DNA of 64,000 nucleotides from positions 1 through 64,000 of the IMG/VR virus record IMGVR_UViG_3300010430_000024, one strand, 5' to 3'. Position numbers and translations under genes: made by a program. Positions within the stretch are counted from its first letter, which is position 1. Each line of letters begins with the position of its first letter. Shown here in pieces: positions 42,764-49,438 of the stretch. Under the pieces are notes generated by a model. It was not told where the DNA came from. It did no database searches and saw only the letters and a list, made by a program, of their open reading frames with translations. This DNA comes from a virus.

Positions 42764-43434
42764 AACGGTGCCTCATAAACTTCGCTGTACCACTTCTGAT
42801 ACGGCTCCAGTATGTCCTGAACAAAACGGTTAGCCACAATGCTGTCGTGGTCAAGGTCAGCCCTACTGTTGATACCCAGTTCCTGATACATCCATAGCTT
42901 CGCAACATCTTCTCCCATGACTGGCGTTGACAGTATGTCGTCCTTCTTGTTGACCCACTCCCAGAACTCAGCGCTGCGACAGAACATAGCGGCGACATTC
43001 GATAGCTTCTGCTTCCCAGTGTCGTGCTGCTTCTCCACCCTGTCACGCATCTTGGGGTCGATCACCTCCTGATCGTCGTCCAGCTCGAACAGGGAGATCA
43101 GCAGGGCCGTCTTCCTGTTCATCCCCTCGAACGGATGACCCATGCCATCGTTGGCGATCCAGAACTTCGCGGTATGTCCGTTCTGCTGGCTGTCGTTCCA
43201 GCCTGCCAGCATCACCTCATCTTCGTACAAGGCGTGTCTGACTGCTCCTGCCGTGTGGCACGCCATCATGAACCGAGTCCCGGCCTTACCCTTGCGGCGC
43301 TTTGTGTACGCATGGAATGGGTTCCGCTTGTCCTCGGCCTTGTCGTTCATCGGTAGCTTGAACGTCACCGTAGAGCCTGTCTCGTCGCCCCACGCGGCAC
43401 TGTGCATTGTTACCTGTGCGCTGTATGAAATCAT
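42760..43434 (-). CDS. Conserved phage replication-module protein
   Basis: About 224 residues from the ATG at 43434 (GAGG eight bases upstream). NGHTAKFWIANDGMGHPFEG, then KTALLISLFELDDDQEVID is a conserved phage block; the C-terminus is helical. Located between primase and a nuclease-like gene. I cannot name the activity. Confidence 0.6.
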   Translation of the reverse strand: MISYSAQVTMHSAAWGDETGSTVTFKLPMNDKAEDKRNPFHAYTKRRKGKAGTRFMMACHTAGAVRHALYEDEVMLAGWNDSQQNGHTAKFWIANDGMGHPFEGMNRKTALLISLFELDDDQEVIDPKMRDRVEKQHDTGKQKLSNVAAMFCRSAEFWEWVNKKDDILSTPVMGEDVAKLWMYQELGINSRADLDHDSIVANRFVQDILEPYQKWYSEVYEAPF

Positions 43435-44384
43435 GGTGCCCACCTCATTAGTGCTGCTGGTCGCAACCCCTCCATGTCCTCATGGAGAGAGTCAACCATA
43501 TCTGTGTCTATTGCCTCTGGCATTATCACGACGGTCTCGACCTTCAGCTTCTGCTTCATGGTCTTGGCGCAGGTAAAGGCAGCAGCCTGACCAGTGAACG
43601 ATGCGTCGTTGTCTGCCGCGATGATCACCTTCGTCACATGCCGTGGGATCGACTTGAACTCTGCCAGCCCGTGTGCGCTGATCGTCGCCCATGCTGGATG
43701 ACCAGTGAGCGACCATGCTGCCAGTGCGGTCTCGATTCCTTCTGCCAGCACGAGCGTATCCTCCGGCTCACCAAGGCGCACACAGGCTCCTGTGATGCTC
43801 TCCAGAGTGGGCATGATCTTCTTCTCTTTGCCGTCTGGTGTCAGGTATGTGCGGTGTATTGATACTGGCTCGCCCTTCGGGTTGCGGATAAGTCCCAGCA
43901 TCGCGTTGTAGGTTCCTTTGTGCGCCTTGCCGTCATACAGGTCCAACTTCTCGATGCCCCTGATATCCTTGCCAACCTGATCAACGATCTCCGATGGGAT
44001 GCCACGACCAACCAGATAGTTATAGGCATAGAATGGCTCATTCGCGTTTGACCATGTGACGTTCAGGTTTTTCCTGCGCCTGTCGATATCAACGTCAGGC
44101 TTGAATGGCTTCTCTTCGACGTTATTCACAACCTCATCCACACGCCGTGCGGCTTCGGAAAAGTCGATGCCCAGCGTTTCCATGATGAGCTTAAACCCAT
44201 CTCCTGTACCACAGTGATTGCAGAACCAGTCACCATCGTTCCGATTGTTATCGAACCTGTAACGGTCAGTGCCTCCGCATATAGGACATGATGTGTGCCG
44301 TCTACTGACGGCTGATTCACCAACAAGTTGTGTGATGATGCCATCCCACTTACCCTTGGCTGCTTGCTTGGTTGTCATTCTCAT
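43431..44384 (-). CDS. DNA primase with zinc finger and TOPRIM
   Basis: A 317-residue primase. N-terminal zinc-binding site CPICGG...CNHCG (Cys at about 33, 36, 55, 58). The C-terminal half has a TOPRIM-like domain with LVLAEGIETALAAWSLTGHP and KVIIAADNDAS, the acidic metal-binding residues of phage primases. It makes RNA primers at the fork. The downstream helicase lies in the same operon with overlap. Confidence 0.8.
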   Translation of the reverse strand: MRMTTKQAAKGKWDGIITQLVGESAVSRRHTSCPICGGTDRYRFDNNRNDGDWFCNHCGTGDGFKLIMETLGIDFSEAARRVDEVVNNVEEKPFKPDVDIDRRRKNLNVTWSNANEPFYAYNYLVGRGIPSEIVDQVGKDIRGIEKLDLYDGKAHKGTYNAMLGLIRNPKGEPVSIHRTYLTPDGKEKKIMPTLESITGACVRLGEPEDTLVLAEGIETALAAWSLTGHPAWATISAHGLAEFKSIPRHVTKVIIAADNDASFTGQAAAFTCAKTMKQKLKVETVVIMPEAIDTDMVDSLHEDMEGLRPAALMRWAP

Positions 44385-45909
44385 TCTGTTTCTCCATCGC
44401 TTTTGCGTATCTTATATCCATGCCCCGGCACCATGACTTCACCTCTGGTGCTGGTTCTTCGAGCGGCACTTTTGAAAAGTCATTGTCAGGCCACACGCCC
44501 ATTTTCTTTTTGTATTTATGTGCCGCCCAGCCCTCTACTTTTTTCACCTTCGGCTTCTTTGTTCCAATCGCCAGTAGCGACCTGTACCACAGCTCACGTT
44601 CCTCTGGTGTGAACTTACGCTCCTTGGCTGTGCGTCGTGATTCTGCTCTGACCTCCATCAGGTCACCAGAGCGTGACTCTACGTACCTGCCCTTCTTCTC
44701 TGGGATATGACCACAGGTCGGACACGGCAGTTGCCGGGTGTACACCGTCGCACACATGACGCATGTGATAGGCTTCTTGTCATCTAAATCCTTTTGTCGT
44801 TCAGCTGGAGTTGATATGAGAGCGCGACCCTCTTCGAGCAGCCACCTGTGGTTATCTTGGATGAAACCGTGTTCGTAGACGTTACCGCTATGGTCGATGA
44901 TGCGGGAGTCTTTCTTGTTTGTGGATTCGCAAGTTCGGAGCGTCCTACCGCCCATCTGAATATAGAGGCCCAAGTGCTTTGTCGGACGAGCGAGAACACA
45001 GGCACTCAGGCTGGGTTCATCGAACCCCTCGGTGAGTACCCCGTAGTTGCAGACAACCTGTACCTTGCCTACCTTCAGGTCGTACACCAGCTGCTTCCGT
45101 TCAGGCAGCGGCGTATCTCCATCCACGTGCGCCACCGCAACCCCTGCTTTATGGAACTCGTCGCGCAAGTTAATCGAATGTTTGACCCCGCTCGCAAACA
45201 CTACAGTTGGCCTGTCATGAGCAAGCCTGTACCAGTGTTCAACAATGTCACCAACCAATGAGCGCTGATTCATTTTCGCTTCGAGGTCAGCCGGGTCATA
45301 GTCACCACCACGAACCTTCACTCCAGTCAGGTCGAGAATGGTCGGCGCGAAGGTGATGGGTTGAACCAGATACCCGTTGTCGATCATCCACTGGGTACTG
45401 GGACCGAGCACCATGTAATCGTACACGTGACCCAGACCCTTGCCGTCTCCGCGAATGGGTGTAGCGGTCAATCCTATAACGACACTTTCACCGTAGTGGT
45501 TGATGAGTGTGATGTAGGTCGGTGCGAGAGAGCGGTGAGCTTCATCAACGATAACTATGTCAGAGTCAGGGAAGGGCAGCTTGTCCGTTGTGATACATCT
45601 GGCAGCGATAGTCTGGACACTGGCGACTTGGCAATCCGCTGCGCCATATGGATATTCGCCAGCCATGAGAATCCCATGGTCCACTCCGAAGTTTTCGAGC
45701 TTGTCAGCACACTGGTAAATAAGCTCGCGGCGATGGGCGAGGAACTGGGAACGACGACCCTTCTGCGCGGCAAGTTTTACGATCTGTGCTGCTATGACAG
45801 TCTTGCCCCCACCAGTAGGGACGACCACGAGAATCTTCCGGTGTCCAGCGGCAATCGCCTGTCTCACCTGATTGATGATGTCGTTCTGGTAGTCGCGAAG
45901 GACGAACAC
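44350..45909 (-). CDS. DEAH-box DNA helicase
   Basis: A 519-residue superfamily-2 helicase. Walker A is VVVPTGGGKTVIAAQ (residues 28-42), the DEAH box lies in DIVIVDEAHRSLAP, motif III-like VIGLTATPIRGDG, and VI-like QMGGRTLR. The C-terminus carries a four-Cys zinc knuckle (CVMCATVYTRQLPCPTCG). UvsW-type phage helicases have this layout. It overlaps the primase gene and the gene upstream of it. Confidence 0.85.
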   Translation of the reverse strand: MFVLRDYQNDIINQVRQAIAAGHRKILVVVPTGGGKTVIAAQIVKLAAQKGRRSQFLAHRRELIYQCADKLENFGVDHGILMAGEYPYGAADCQVASVQTIAARCITTDKLPFPDSDIVIVDEAHRSLAPTYITLINHYGESVVIGLTATPIRGDGKGLGHVYDYMVLGPSTQWMIDNGYLVQPITFAPTILDLTGVKVRGGDYDPADLEAKMNQRSLVGDIVEHWYRLAHDRPTVVFASGVKHSINLRDEFHKAGVAVAHVDGDTPLPERKQLVYDLKVGKVQVVCNYGVLTEGFDEPSLSACVLARPTKHLGLYIQMGGRTLRTCESTNKKDSRIIDHSGNVYEHGFIQDNHRWLLEEGRALISTPAERQKDLDDKKPITCVMCATVYTRQLPCPTCGHIPEKKGRYVESRSGDLMEVRAESRRTAKERKFTPEERELWYRSLLAIGTKKPKVKKVEGWAAHKYKKKMGVWPDNDFSKVPLEEPAPEVKSWCRGMDIRYAKAMEKQNENDNQASSQG

Positions 45910-46298
45910 TAAAACGTATCCTCTGATTTACGCGCACGGTAAGCTCGCTTCTGTTCTGCCCAGTGTGCGCGTAACGACTCCATGTTTTTCGCATTCGCAT
46001 ACTTCTCGTAGTTGGTAATTCTCCAGCCCCACTCTCGATGCTCATCCAACCGCACGATGCGACGACCATCCTGACCATCGGTTCTACTTGTCGGGTCATC
46101 TTCCTCAAGGGCTTTGATGCCCTTCTCAAATATCTCTTTGGGGATTGTGGTGCGATGAGATAGTGCGGTCGGGGTCATGTCCACGATGCCGTGCTTGTCT
46201 GCAAAGGTGATTAGAACCATGAAGGTGACGACTGCTTCCCAGCGAGTCTCTACCAGTGAGCCGTCGAACATCGACTCCCAAACTTTCCCGTATGCCAT
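45909..46298 (-). CDS. Replication-linked protein
   Basis: A 129-residue protein. YGKVWESMFDGSLVETRWEA, then HRTTIPKEIFEKGIKALEED fits small phage replication proteins near a helicase, with a winged-helix-like middle and a basic C-terminus. It is the first gene of the minus-strand replication operon, downstream of the iteron-like region. Possible helicase loader or initiator; inferred. Confidence 0.55.
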   Translation of the reverse strand: MAYGKVWESMFDGSLVETRWEAVVTFMVLITFADKHGIVDMTPTALSHRTTIPKEIFEKGIKALEEDDPTSRTDGQDGRRIVRLDEHREWGWRITNYEKYANAKNMESLRAHWAEQKRAYRARKSEDTF

Positions 46299-46350
46299 TG
46301 CTTCCCTTCTTAGTATTAACAGTATTGCTAATCATTGGTGGGTAGGGTTT

Positions 46351-46386
46351 ATCTACATCTACATCTACATCTATATCTACATGTAC
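46351..46386. repeat. Hexamer tandem repeat (ATCTAC)n
   Basis: Six tandem hexamers: ATCTAC three times, ATCTAT, ATCTAC, ATGTAC. It lies in the leader between the repressor gene and the replication gene. Such runs can be binding sites or slippage-prone spacers. Confidence 0.7.
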
Positions 46387-46389
46387 AAA

Positions 46390-46433
46390 TGTCCGTAGAC
46401 AGTCCACAGACAATAGCAACTGTCCATAGACAG
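46390..46433. promoter_or_regulatory. Iteron- or operator-like repeats
   Basis: TGTCCGTAGACAG (46390-46402) and TGTCCATAGACAG (46421-46433) are near-identical, each with palindromic TGTC/GACA arms, and a weaker half-copy (TCCACAGACA) lies between. They sit directly upstream of the replication operon and next to the HTH gene, so they may be repressor operators or origin iterons. Confidence 0.5.
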
Positions 46434-46434
46434 G

Positions 46435-46686
46435 TCAAGCAGGAAAGATGTCGGTAATACTGAGGGGATAGTCGTTGCGGCTTGCGATCTCGATGATCTT
46501 GAGTGCGGCTGGTCCACGTGGTTTTGACTTGCCTGCCTCCCAGACCCGGAGCGTGTCGATCTTGGCTTCTATCAGGTCAGCAAACTCTGGTCGGTCCATT
46601 CTGAGTTCTTCACGGAAGCGTCGAATCACATTCTGGTGGGGAGGTGTCGCGTCCGGTCTCTCGTTGGGACCAAAGGAATTTGCCAT
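46435..46686 (-). CDS. HTH repressor-like protein (XRE type)
   Basis: About 83 residues from the ATG at 46686 (GTG at 46689 also in frame). VIRRFREELRMDRPEFADLI, then EAKIDTLRVWEAGKSKPRGP is the helix-turn-helix of XRE/HTH_3 proteins. The C-terminus (IIEIASRNDYPLSITDIFPA) is short. It is flanked by two regulatory regions: palindromic repeats downstream and an operator-like site 40 bases upstream. A candidate for the factor that binds the recurring 17-bp motif. Confidence 0.7.
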   Translation of the reverse strand: MANSFGPNERPDATPPHQNVIRRFREELRMDRPEFADLIEAKIDTLRVWEAGKSKPRGPAALKIIEIASRNDYPLSITDIFPA

Positions 46687-46726
46687 CACGGTGTTCTCGT
46701 TTGTGTTATCAGGAAGGGTGATTATC

Positions 46727-46767
46727 TTACCACTGAGTGTTGACTTTCACCAGCGCGAGAGTATCAT
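46727..46767 (+). promoter_or_regulatory. Operator and promoter of the Y RNA array
   Basis: TTACCACTGAGTGTTGA (46727-46743) is an operator-like copy overlapping the -35 box TTGACT (46740-46745). With a 16-bp spacer, the -10 box is TATCAT (46762-46767). The expected start is near 46774, exactly where the first Ro-binding stem begins. Confidence 0.75.
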
Positions 46768-46773
46768 GCTTTC

Positions 46774-46866
46774 GCCTGAGCCGAATGCTCGTCGGTTATC
46801 CGAGCCAAACCTTCGGACGTAACCGCGAAAGCGGTCGTCAATCCGACAGCAACAACATGTTCAGGC
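46774..46866 (+). ncRNA. Y RNA-like unit 1
   Basis: Lower stem GCCTGAGC (46774-46781) with GTTCAGGC (46859-46866), one G-U. After it comes CCGA, nine to eleven bases and GTTATC, the Ro-binding 5' strand; the opposite strand is AGCAACAACAT just before the lower stem. The upper stem is GTCGG with CCGAC. The body contains a CCGC-GAAA-GCGG hairpin. This matches the Ro60-binding core of Y RNAs (vertebrate Y RNAs have GGUCCGA...GUUAUC on the 5' strand, from memory). The stem starts at the predicted transcription start. Confidence 0.8.
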
Positions 46867-46869
46867 TAA

Positions 46870-46969
46870 GCGGGATGCCAGTGGTGGCATTGCTCCATCG
46901 TCTACACCATGCTCGACAGCGAGCCGACTGAGGATGGTTATCATAGTTCGATTCTATAATCCCGCTCCA
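46870..46969 (+). ncRNA. Y RNA-like unit 2 within a tRNA-Gly-like frame
   Basis: Ends GCGGGAT (46870-46876) and ATCCCGC (46959-46965) form a perfect 7-bp acceptor, followed by T and an encoded CCA (46967-46969), as in tRNA-Gly. A TGCCA-GTGG-TGGCA hairpin takes the D-arm place and ATAG-TTCGATT-CTAT is a T-arm mimic. The anticodon arm is replaced by a permuted Ro-binding module: 3' strand ACACCAT then GCTCG-ACAG-CGAGC closing loop, then CCGA...GTTATC, with the upper stem CCATC/GATGG. Every module part is present. Confidence 0.75.
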
Positions 46970-46972
46970 ATT

Positions 46973-47002
46973 TTGACACGTTGCGAAGCGACGTGGTGAT
47001 AC
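46973..47002 (+). promoter_or_regulatory. Promoter before Y RNA-like unit 3
   Basis: TTGACA (46973-46978), an 18-bp spacer and TGATAC (46997-47002). The lower stem of unit 3 starts seven bases later. It is a weaker -10 box than at the other promoters. Confidence 0.45.
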
Positions 47003-47008
47003 AAGTTT

Positions 47009-47090
47009 TGTGGACCGAAGATCAATCGTTATCTGTTGAGTGCGAAAAGCGCTTCTTGGAAATACCTCGGTTGCTCATACCATGTCCACA
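47009..47090 (+). ncRNA. Y RNA-like unit 3
   Basis: Lower stem TGTGGAC (47009-47015) with GTCCACA (47084-47090), perfect. 5' strand CCGA-AGATCAATC-GTTATC, 3' strand CTCATACCAT, upper stem CAATCG with CGGTTG. It is followed by CATTTAAGTTTT, a linker also seen after unit 4 and, in a variant form, after unit 5. Part of a tandem array. Confidence 0.85.
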
Positions 47091-47099
47091 TTTAAGTTT

Positions 47100-47180
47100 T
47101 GCGAGCCGATGAGTAAGAGCGTTACCCAACCTGTTAAGTTGATGGCGAAAGCCACACCGCTCTCTCGCAACATGTTCGCA
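47100..47180 (+). ncRNA. Y RNA-like unit 4
   Basis: Lower stem TGCGAGC (47100-47106) with GTTCGCA (47174-47180), one G-U. 5' strand CCGA...GTTACC, 3' strand CTCGCAACAT, upper stem AGAGC with GCTCT. The body has a GGC-GAAA-GCC hairpin. The unit is 9 bases after unit 3 and is followed by the same TTTAAGTTTT linker, so it is probably part of a multi-unit transcript. Confidence 0.85.
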
Positions 47181-47188
47181 TTTAAGTT

Positions 47189-47335
47189 TTTAGGACCGGA
47201 TGGATTGAAGGTTATCTTCTGAAAAGAGTAGGTCACTGGTTCGATTCCAGTTGCGCACCCTACAATGGTGCGTATAGCTCAGCTGGCAGAGCAACTTGCC
47301 GTAAGGCATCTCCTTCGCCAACAACATGTCCTAAA
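47189..47335 (+). ncRNA. Y RNA-like unit 5, YrlA-type with permuted tRNA-like domain
   Basis: Lower stem TTTAGGAC (47189-47196) with GTCCTAAA (47328-47335), perfect 8 bp. 5' strand CCGG...GTTATC, 3' strand GCCAACAACAT, upper stem GAAGG with CCTTC. Inside is a tRNA in permuted order: T arm ACTGG-TTCGATT-CCAGT (47235-47251), acceptor strand TGCGCACC (47252-47259), closing loop, matching strand GGTGCGTA (47267-47274), then D arm GCTC...GAGC (47277-47292), and a TGCC-GTAA-GGCA hairpin. Bacterial YrlA RNAs have just such a tRNA-like module. Confidence 0.88.
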
Positions 47336-47341
47336 TTTAGT

Positions 47342-47369
47342 TTGACTTCCTATGTCAGTTGTGTACAAT
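47342..47369 (+). promoter_or_regulatory. Promoter before unit 6 and the Ro60 gene
   Basis: TTGACT (47342-47347), 16-bp spacer with CTTCCTATGTCAGTT, TACAAT (47364-47369). The predicted start is near 47376, at the first base of unit 6. The spacer motif matches other phage promoters here. Confidence 0.75.
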
Positions 47370-47376
47370 CGCCTTT

Positions 47377-47462
47377 CGGTTGTTCAACAACATGCTCGAC
47401 AGCCCCACAACCGGGCGCAGCTGCGTAGCTGCTTTTATTCGAGCCGAGGAAGAATCGTTATC
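47377..47462 (+). ncRNA. Y RNA-like unit 6, permuted, in the Ro60 mRNA leader
   Basis: The 3' strand comes first: CGGTTG (47377-47382), TTCAACAACAT, then GCTCGA; the 5' strand follows: TCGAGC (47439-47444), CCGA-GGAAGAATC-GTTATC ending at 47462. Lower stem GCTCGA/TCGAGC and upper stem CGGTT/AATCG pair correctly. Between the strands is a GCAGCT-GCGT-AGCTGC hairpin. It lies between the promoter at 47342 and the start codon at 47578, so it is in the mRNA leader. Confidence 0.75.
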
Positions 47463-47577
47463 TATGATGAAGAGGCGTTTGAGGCTCAGTCGGTGAATAG
47501 ACTTCTCAAAGGAGGACACCACTGAGCCGAGCCAATTTTTGTATGCTCGTGATGGACGAGCCGAACAGGGGAAAAAG

Positions 47578-49209
47578 ATGGACTATTCAAAGCACGTAAA
47601 TACTCGCGCCACCTCACAGCGTGAGCGCACTCCCGGCAGGACTGATGAAGTCAAGAACAGCGAAGGTGGATTCGTCCATGCTGTTAGTGATTGGGATCGT
47701 CTTGACCGCTTCCTGATTCTGGGTTCTGAAGGTGGAACCTTTTACATCAGCGAGAGCAACCTGACCAAGGACAATGCTGAAGGCACCATCCGACTAATCA
47801 AACAGGATGGACTTCGTGTCGTTAATACGGTTGTCGAAATCTCACAGGCTGGTCGTTCGCATAAGAACGATGCTGCCCTGTTTGTACTCGCTATGTGCGC
47901 GAAGCTGGGCAATGAGCAGACTCGTAAGCTGGCACTTGGCGTATTGCCCAAGGTCGCTCGAACGGGTACTCACTTGTTTCAGTTCGCAACCTTCATTGAA
48001 GCCTTCGGTGGTTGGGGCCGCGCAACTAAGCGTGCCTTCCAGCGTTGGTACAATGAGCGGGACAACGACAAGCTGGCTTACCAGCTGTTGAAGTACCGTC
48101 AGCGTGATGGTTGGACTCACCGTGACATCATGCGTCTGGCTCACCCGGTTACGACCGATGACCAGAAGCGTGCGATGTTCGATGTGACGACTCACCCAGA
48201 GAAGCTGGATAACGTAGACGTTCGTGCCGAGCTGCCTGAGATTTATCAGGGCTATCACATGGCGCGTGACGACATGCCCAGCGCTGACAGGGTTGAGCTT
48301 CTGAAAGACTTCAACCTGTCGTGGGAAATGCTACCGACTGAGTGGCTGAAGGATGAAGCTGTGAACACGCAGCTGCTCCAGAAGATGCCGCTCATGGCTA
48401 CCATTCGTCAGCTCGGTAAGATGACTGCGAACGGTACGCTGAAGCCGATGGACATGAACACCAAGCTGGTGTTGGAGCGTCTGATGGATGACGAGCAGAT
48501 CAAGCGCTCACGCATTCACCCGATGCACTACTTGCTGGCGTTGAAGAACTACTCAGCTGGTCACGGCTTCCGTGGCGGCATGACTTGGAACTCTGACCCA
48601 CGTGTGATCTCTGCACTGGATAAGGGATTCGAGAAGTCGTTCGCGAATGTCGAGCCTACTGGTAAGGCGTTCATGCTCGGTGTCGATGTCTCAAGCTCGA
48701 TGCGATGTGCGGTCTCTGGATCGAACATCAGTTGTGCAGAGGCTGCTGGTGCCATGGCAATGGTGATCGCTCGTACTGAGCCTGTTCACTTCGTCCACGG
48801 CTTTACCAGTGGATCGAGTCGCGGCTACAGCTATCGTCAGTCCAATGTTGAGGGCTTCGTTGATCTCGGCATTGGCTCGAACGACTCAATGGCAAGCGTG
48901 ATGAGTAAGGTGCAGAACCGAAACTTTGGTGGCACCGACTGCGCAGTTCCGATGTTGTACGCCTCGGCAAACAACATCATGGTTGACACCTTCGTGGTGT
49001 TGACTGATTCGGAAACGTGGGCTGGTGACATCAAGCCAGCTCAGGCTTTGCAGTCATACCGTCAGACCCATAACCCGAACGCTAAGCTCGTGGTTGTTGG
49101 CATGACTTCAAATGGATTCAGCATTGCTGATCCGAACGATGCTGGCATGTTGGATGTGGTCGGCTTCGACGCTAACGTACTCCCCGTTATCGCGGAGTTC
49201 AGTAGATAA
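47578..49209 (+). CDS. rsr: Ro60/Rsr-type TROVE protein
   Basis: About 543 residues from the ATG at 47578, with AGGGG upstream; a TTG frame opening at 47539 lies in the leader structure and is unlikely. The TROVE domain is a helical-repeat ring: FLILGSEGGTFYISESNLTK, then LFQFATFIEAFGGWGRATKR and WTHRDIMRLAHP. The C-terminal third is a vWA domain with LGVDVSSSMRCAVSG (MIDAS DxSxS) and VLTDSETW. Ro60 proteins bind misfolded RNA in the central hole and Y RNA on the outside. Directly upstream are six Y RNA-like modules, so this is a phage Ro-Y RNA system. Confidence 0.9.
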   Translation: MDYSKHVNTRATSQRERTPGRTDEVKNSEGGFVHAVSDWDRLDRFLILGSEGGTFYISESNLTKDNAEGTIRLIKQDGLRVVNTVVEISQAGRSHKNDAALFVLAMCAKLGNEQTRKLALGVLPKVARTGTHLFQFATFIEAFGGWGRATKRAFQRWYNERDNDKLAYQLLKYRQRDGWTHRDIMRLAHPVTTDDQKRAMFDVTTHPEKLDNVDVRAELPEIYQGYHMARDDMPSADRVELLKDFNLSWEMLPTEWLKDEAVNTQLLQKMPLMATIRQLGKMTANGTLKPMDMNTKLVLERLMDDEQIKRSRIHPMHYLLALKNYSAGHGFRGGMTWNSDPRVISALDKGFEKSFANVEPTGKAFMLGVDVSSSMRCAVSGSNISCAEAAGAMAMVIARTEPVHFVHGFTSGSSRGYSYRQSNVEGFVDLGIGSNDSMASVMSKVQNRNFGGTDCAVPMLYASANNIMVDTFVVLTDSETWAGDIKPAQALQSYRQTHNPNAKLVVVGMTSNGFSIADPNDAGMLDVVGFDANVLPVIAEFSR

Positions 49210-49215
49210 CATCCT

Positions 49216-49256
49216 TTATCACTGGGTGTTGATTTGTCAGCACCCAGTGGTATACT
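49216..49256 (+). promoter_or_regulatory. Operator-like site and promoter of the recombination operon
   Basis: TTATCACTGGGTGTTGA (49216-49232) is an operator-like copy overlapping the -35 box TTGATT (49229-49234). After a 16-bp spacer comes TATACT (49251-49256). CACTGGGTG and CACCCAGTG are perfect 9-bp inverted arms around the -35 box. This may combine terminator and promoter functions after the Ro60 gene. Confidence 0.65.
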
Positions 49257-49260
49257 TAGG

Positions 49261-49390
49261 ATGTGTGAGTGAAGCTGGACAGGCACCTATTAAGGTACAC
49301 GAGTCCGGGTCTGACTGGGGAGCATTCCCCTATTAGGTGAGCGGTTGAAAGTATCGCTGTAAAGCAGGTTGGATTCCTGCCCTCGCACAT
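49261..49390 (+). ncRNA. Structured leader RNA with tRNA-like ends
   Basis: A 9-bp closing stem ATGTGTGAG (49261-49269) with CTCGCACAT (49382-49390), one G-U. Internal pairs: CACCTA (49284-49289) with TAGGTG (49334-49339), GGGGA with TCCCC, GCGGT with ATCGC, and GCAGG-TTGGATT-CCTGC (49364-49380), a T-arm-like hairpin just before the 3' strand. It begins at the predicted transcription start and ends 48 bases before YqaJ. Riboswitch-like leader or tRNA mimic; family unknown. A TGCACTG/CAGTGCA hairpin follows at 49401-49419. Confidence 0.55.
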
Positions 49391-49438
49391 TTTATCCGTA
49401 TGCACTGGTTGTCAGTGCATCACAATTAGGAGAACAGC

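Noticed and set aside
46351-46433. CRISPR array
   Set aside because: Repeats are only 6 or 13 bases and there are no regular spacers. No CRISPR-like structure was seen elsewhere in the window.
47417-47438. Rho-independent terminator (GCAGCT-GCGT-AGCTGC then TTTTATT)
   Set aside because: It lies between the two paired strands of unit 6, so ending there would split the module and the Ro60 transcript. It may be a hairpin of the unit, though partial termination is not excluded.
46770-47540. GOLLD- or ROOL-type giant phage RNA
   Set aside because: The size and tRNA pieces first suggested these families, but the repeated CCGA...GTTATC/CAACAT modules and the neighbouring TROVE gene fit Y RNAs far better.
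47541-47564. A full seventh Ro module before the Ro60 start codon
   Set aside because: Only the lower stem and CCGA are present; GTTATC and the upper stem are missing. Kept only as a partial copy.
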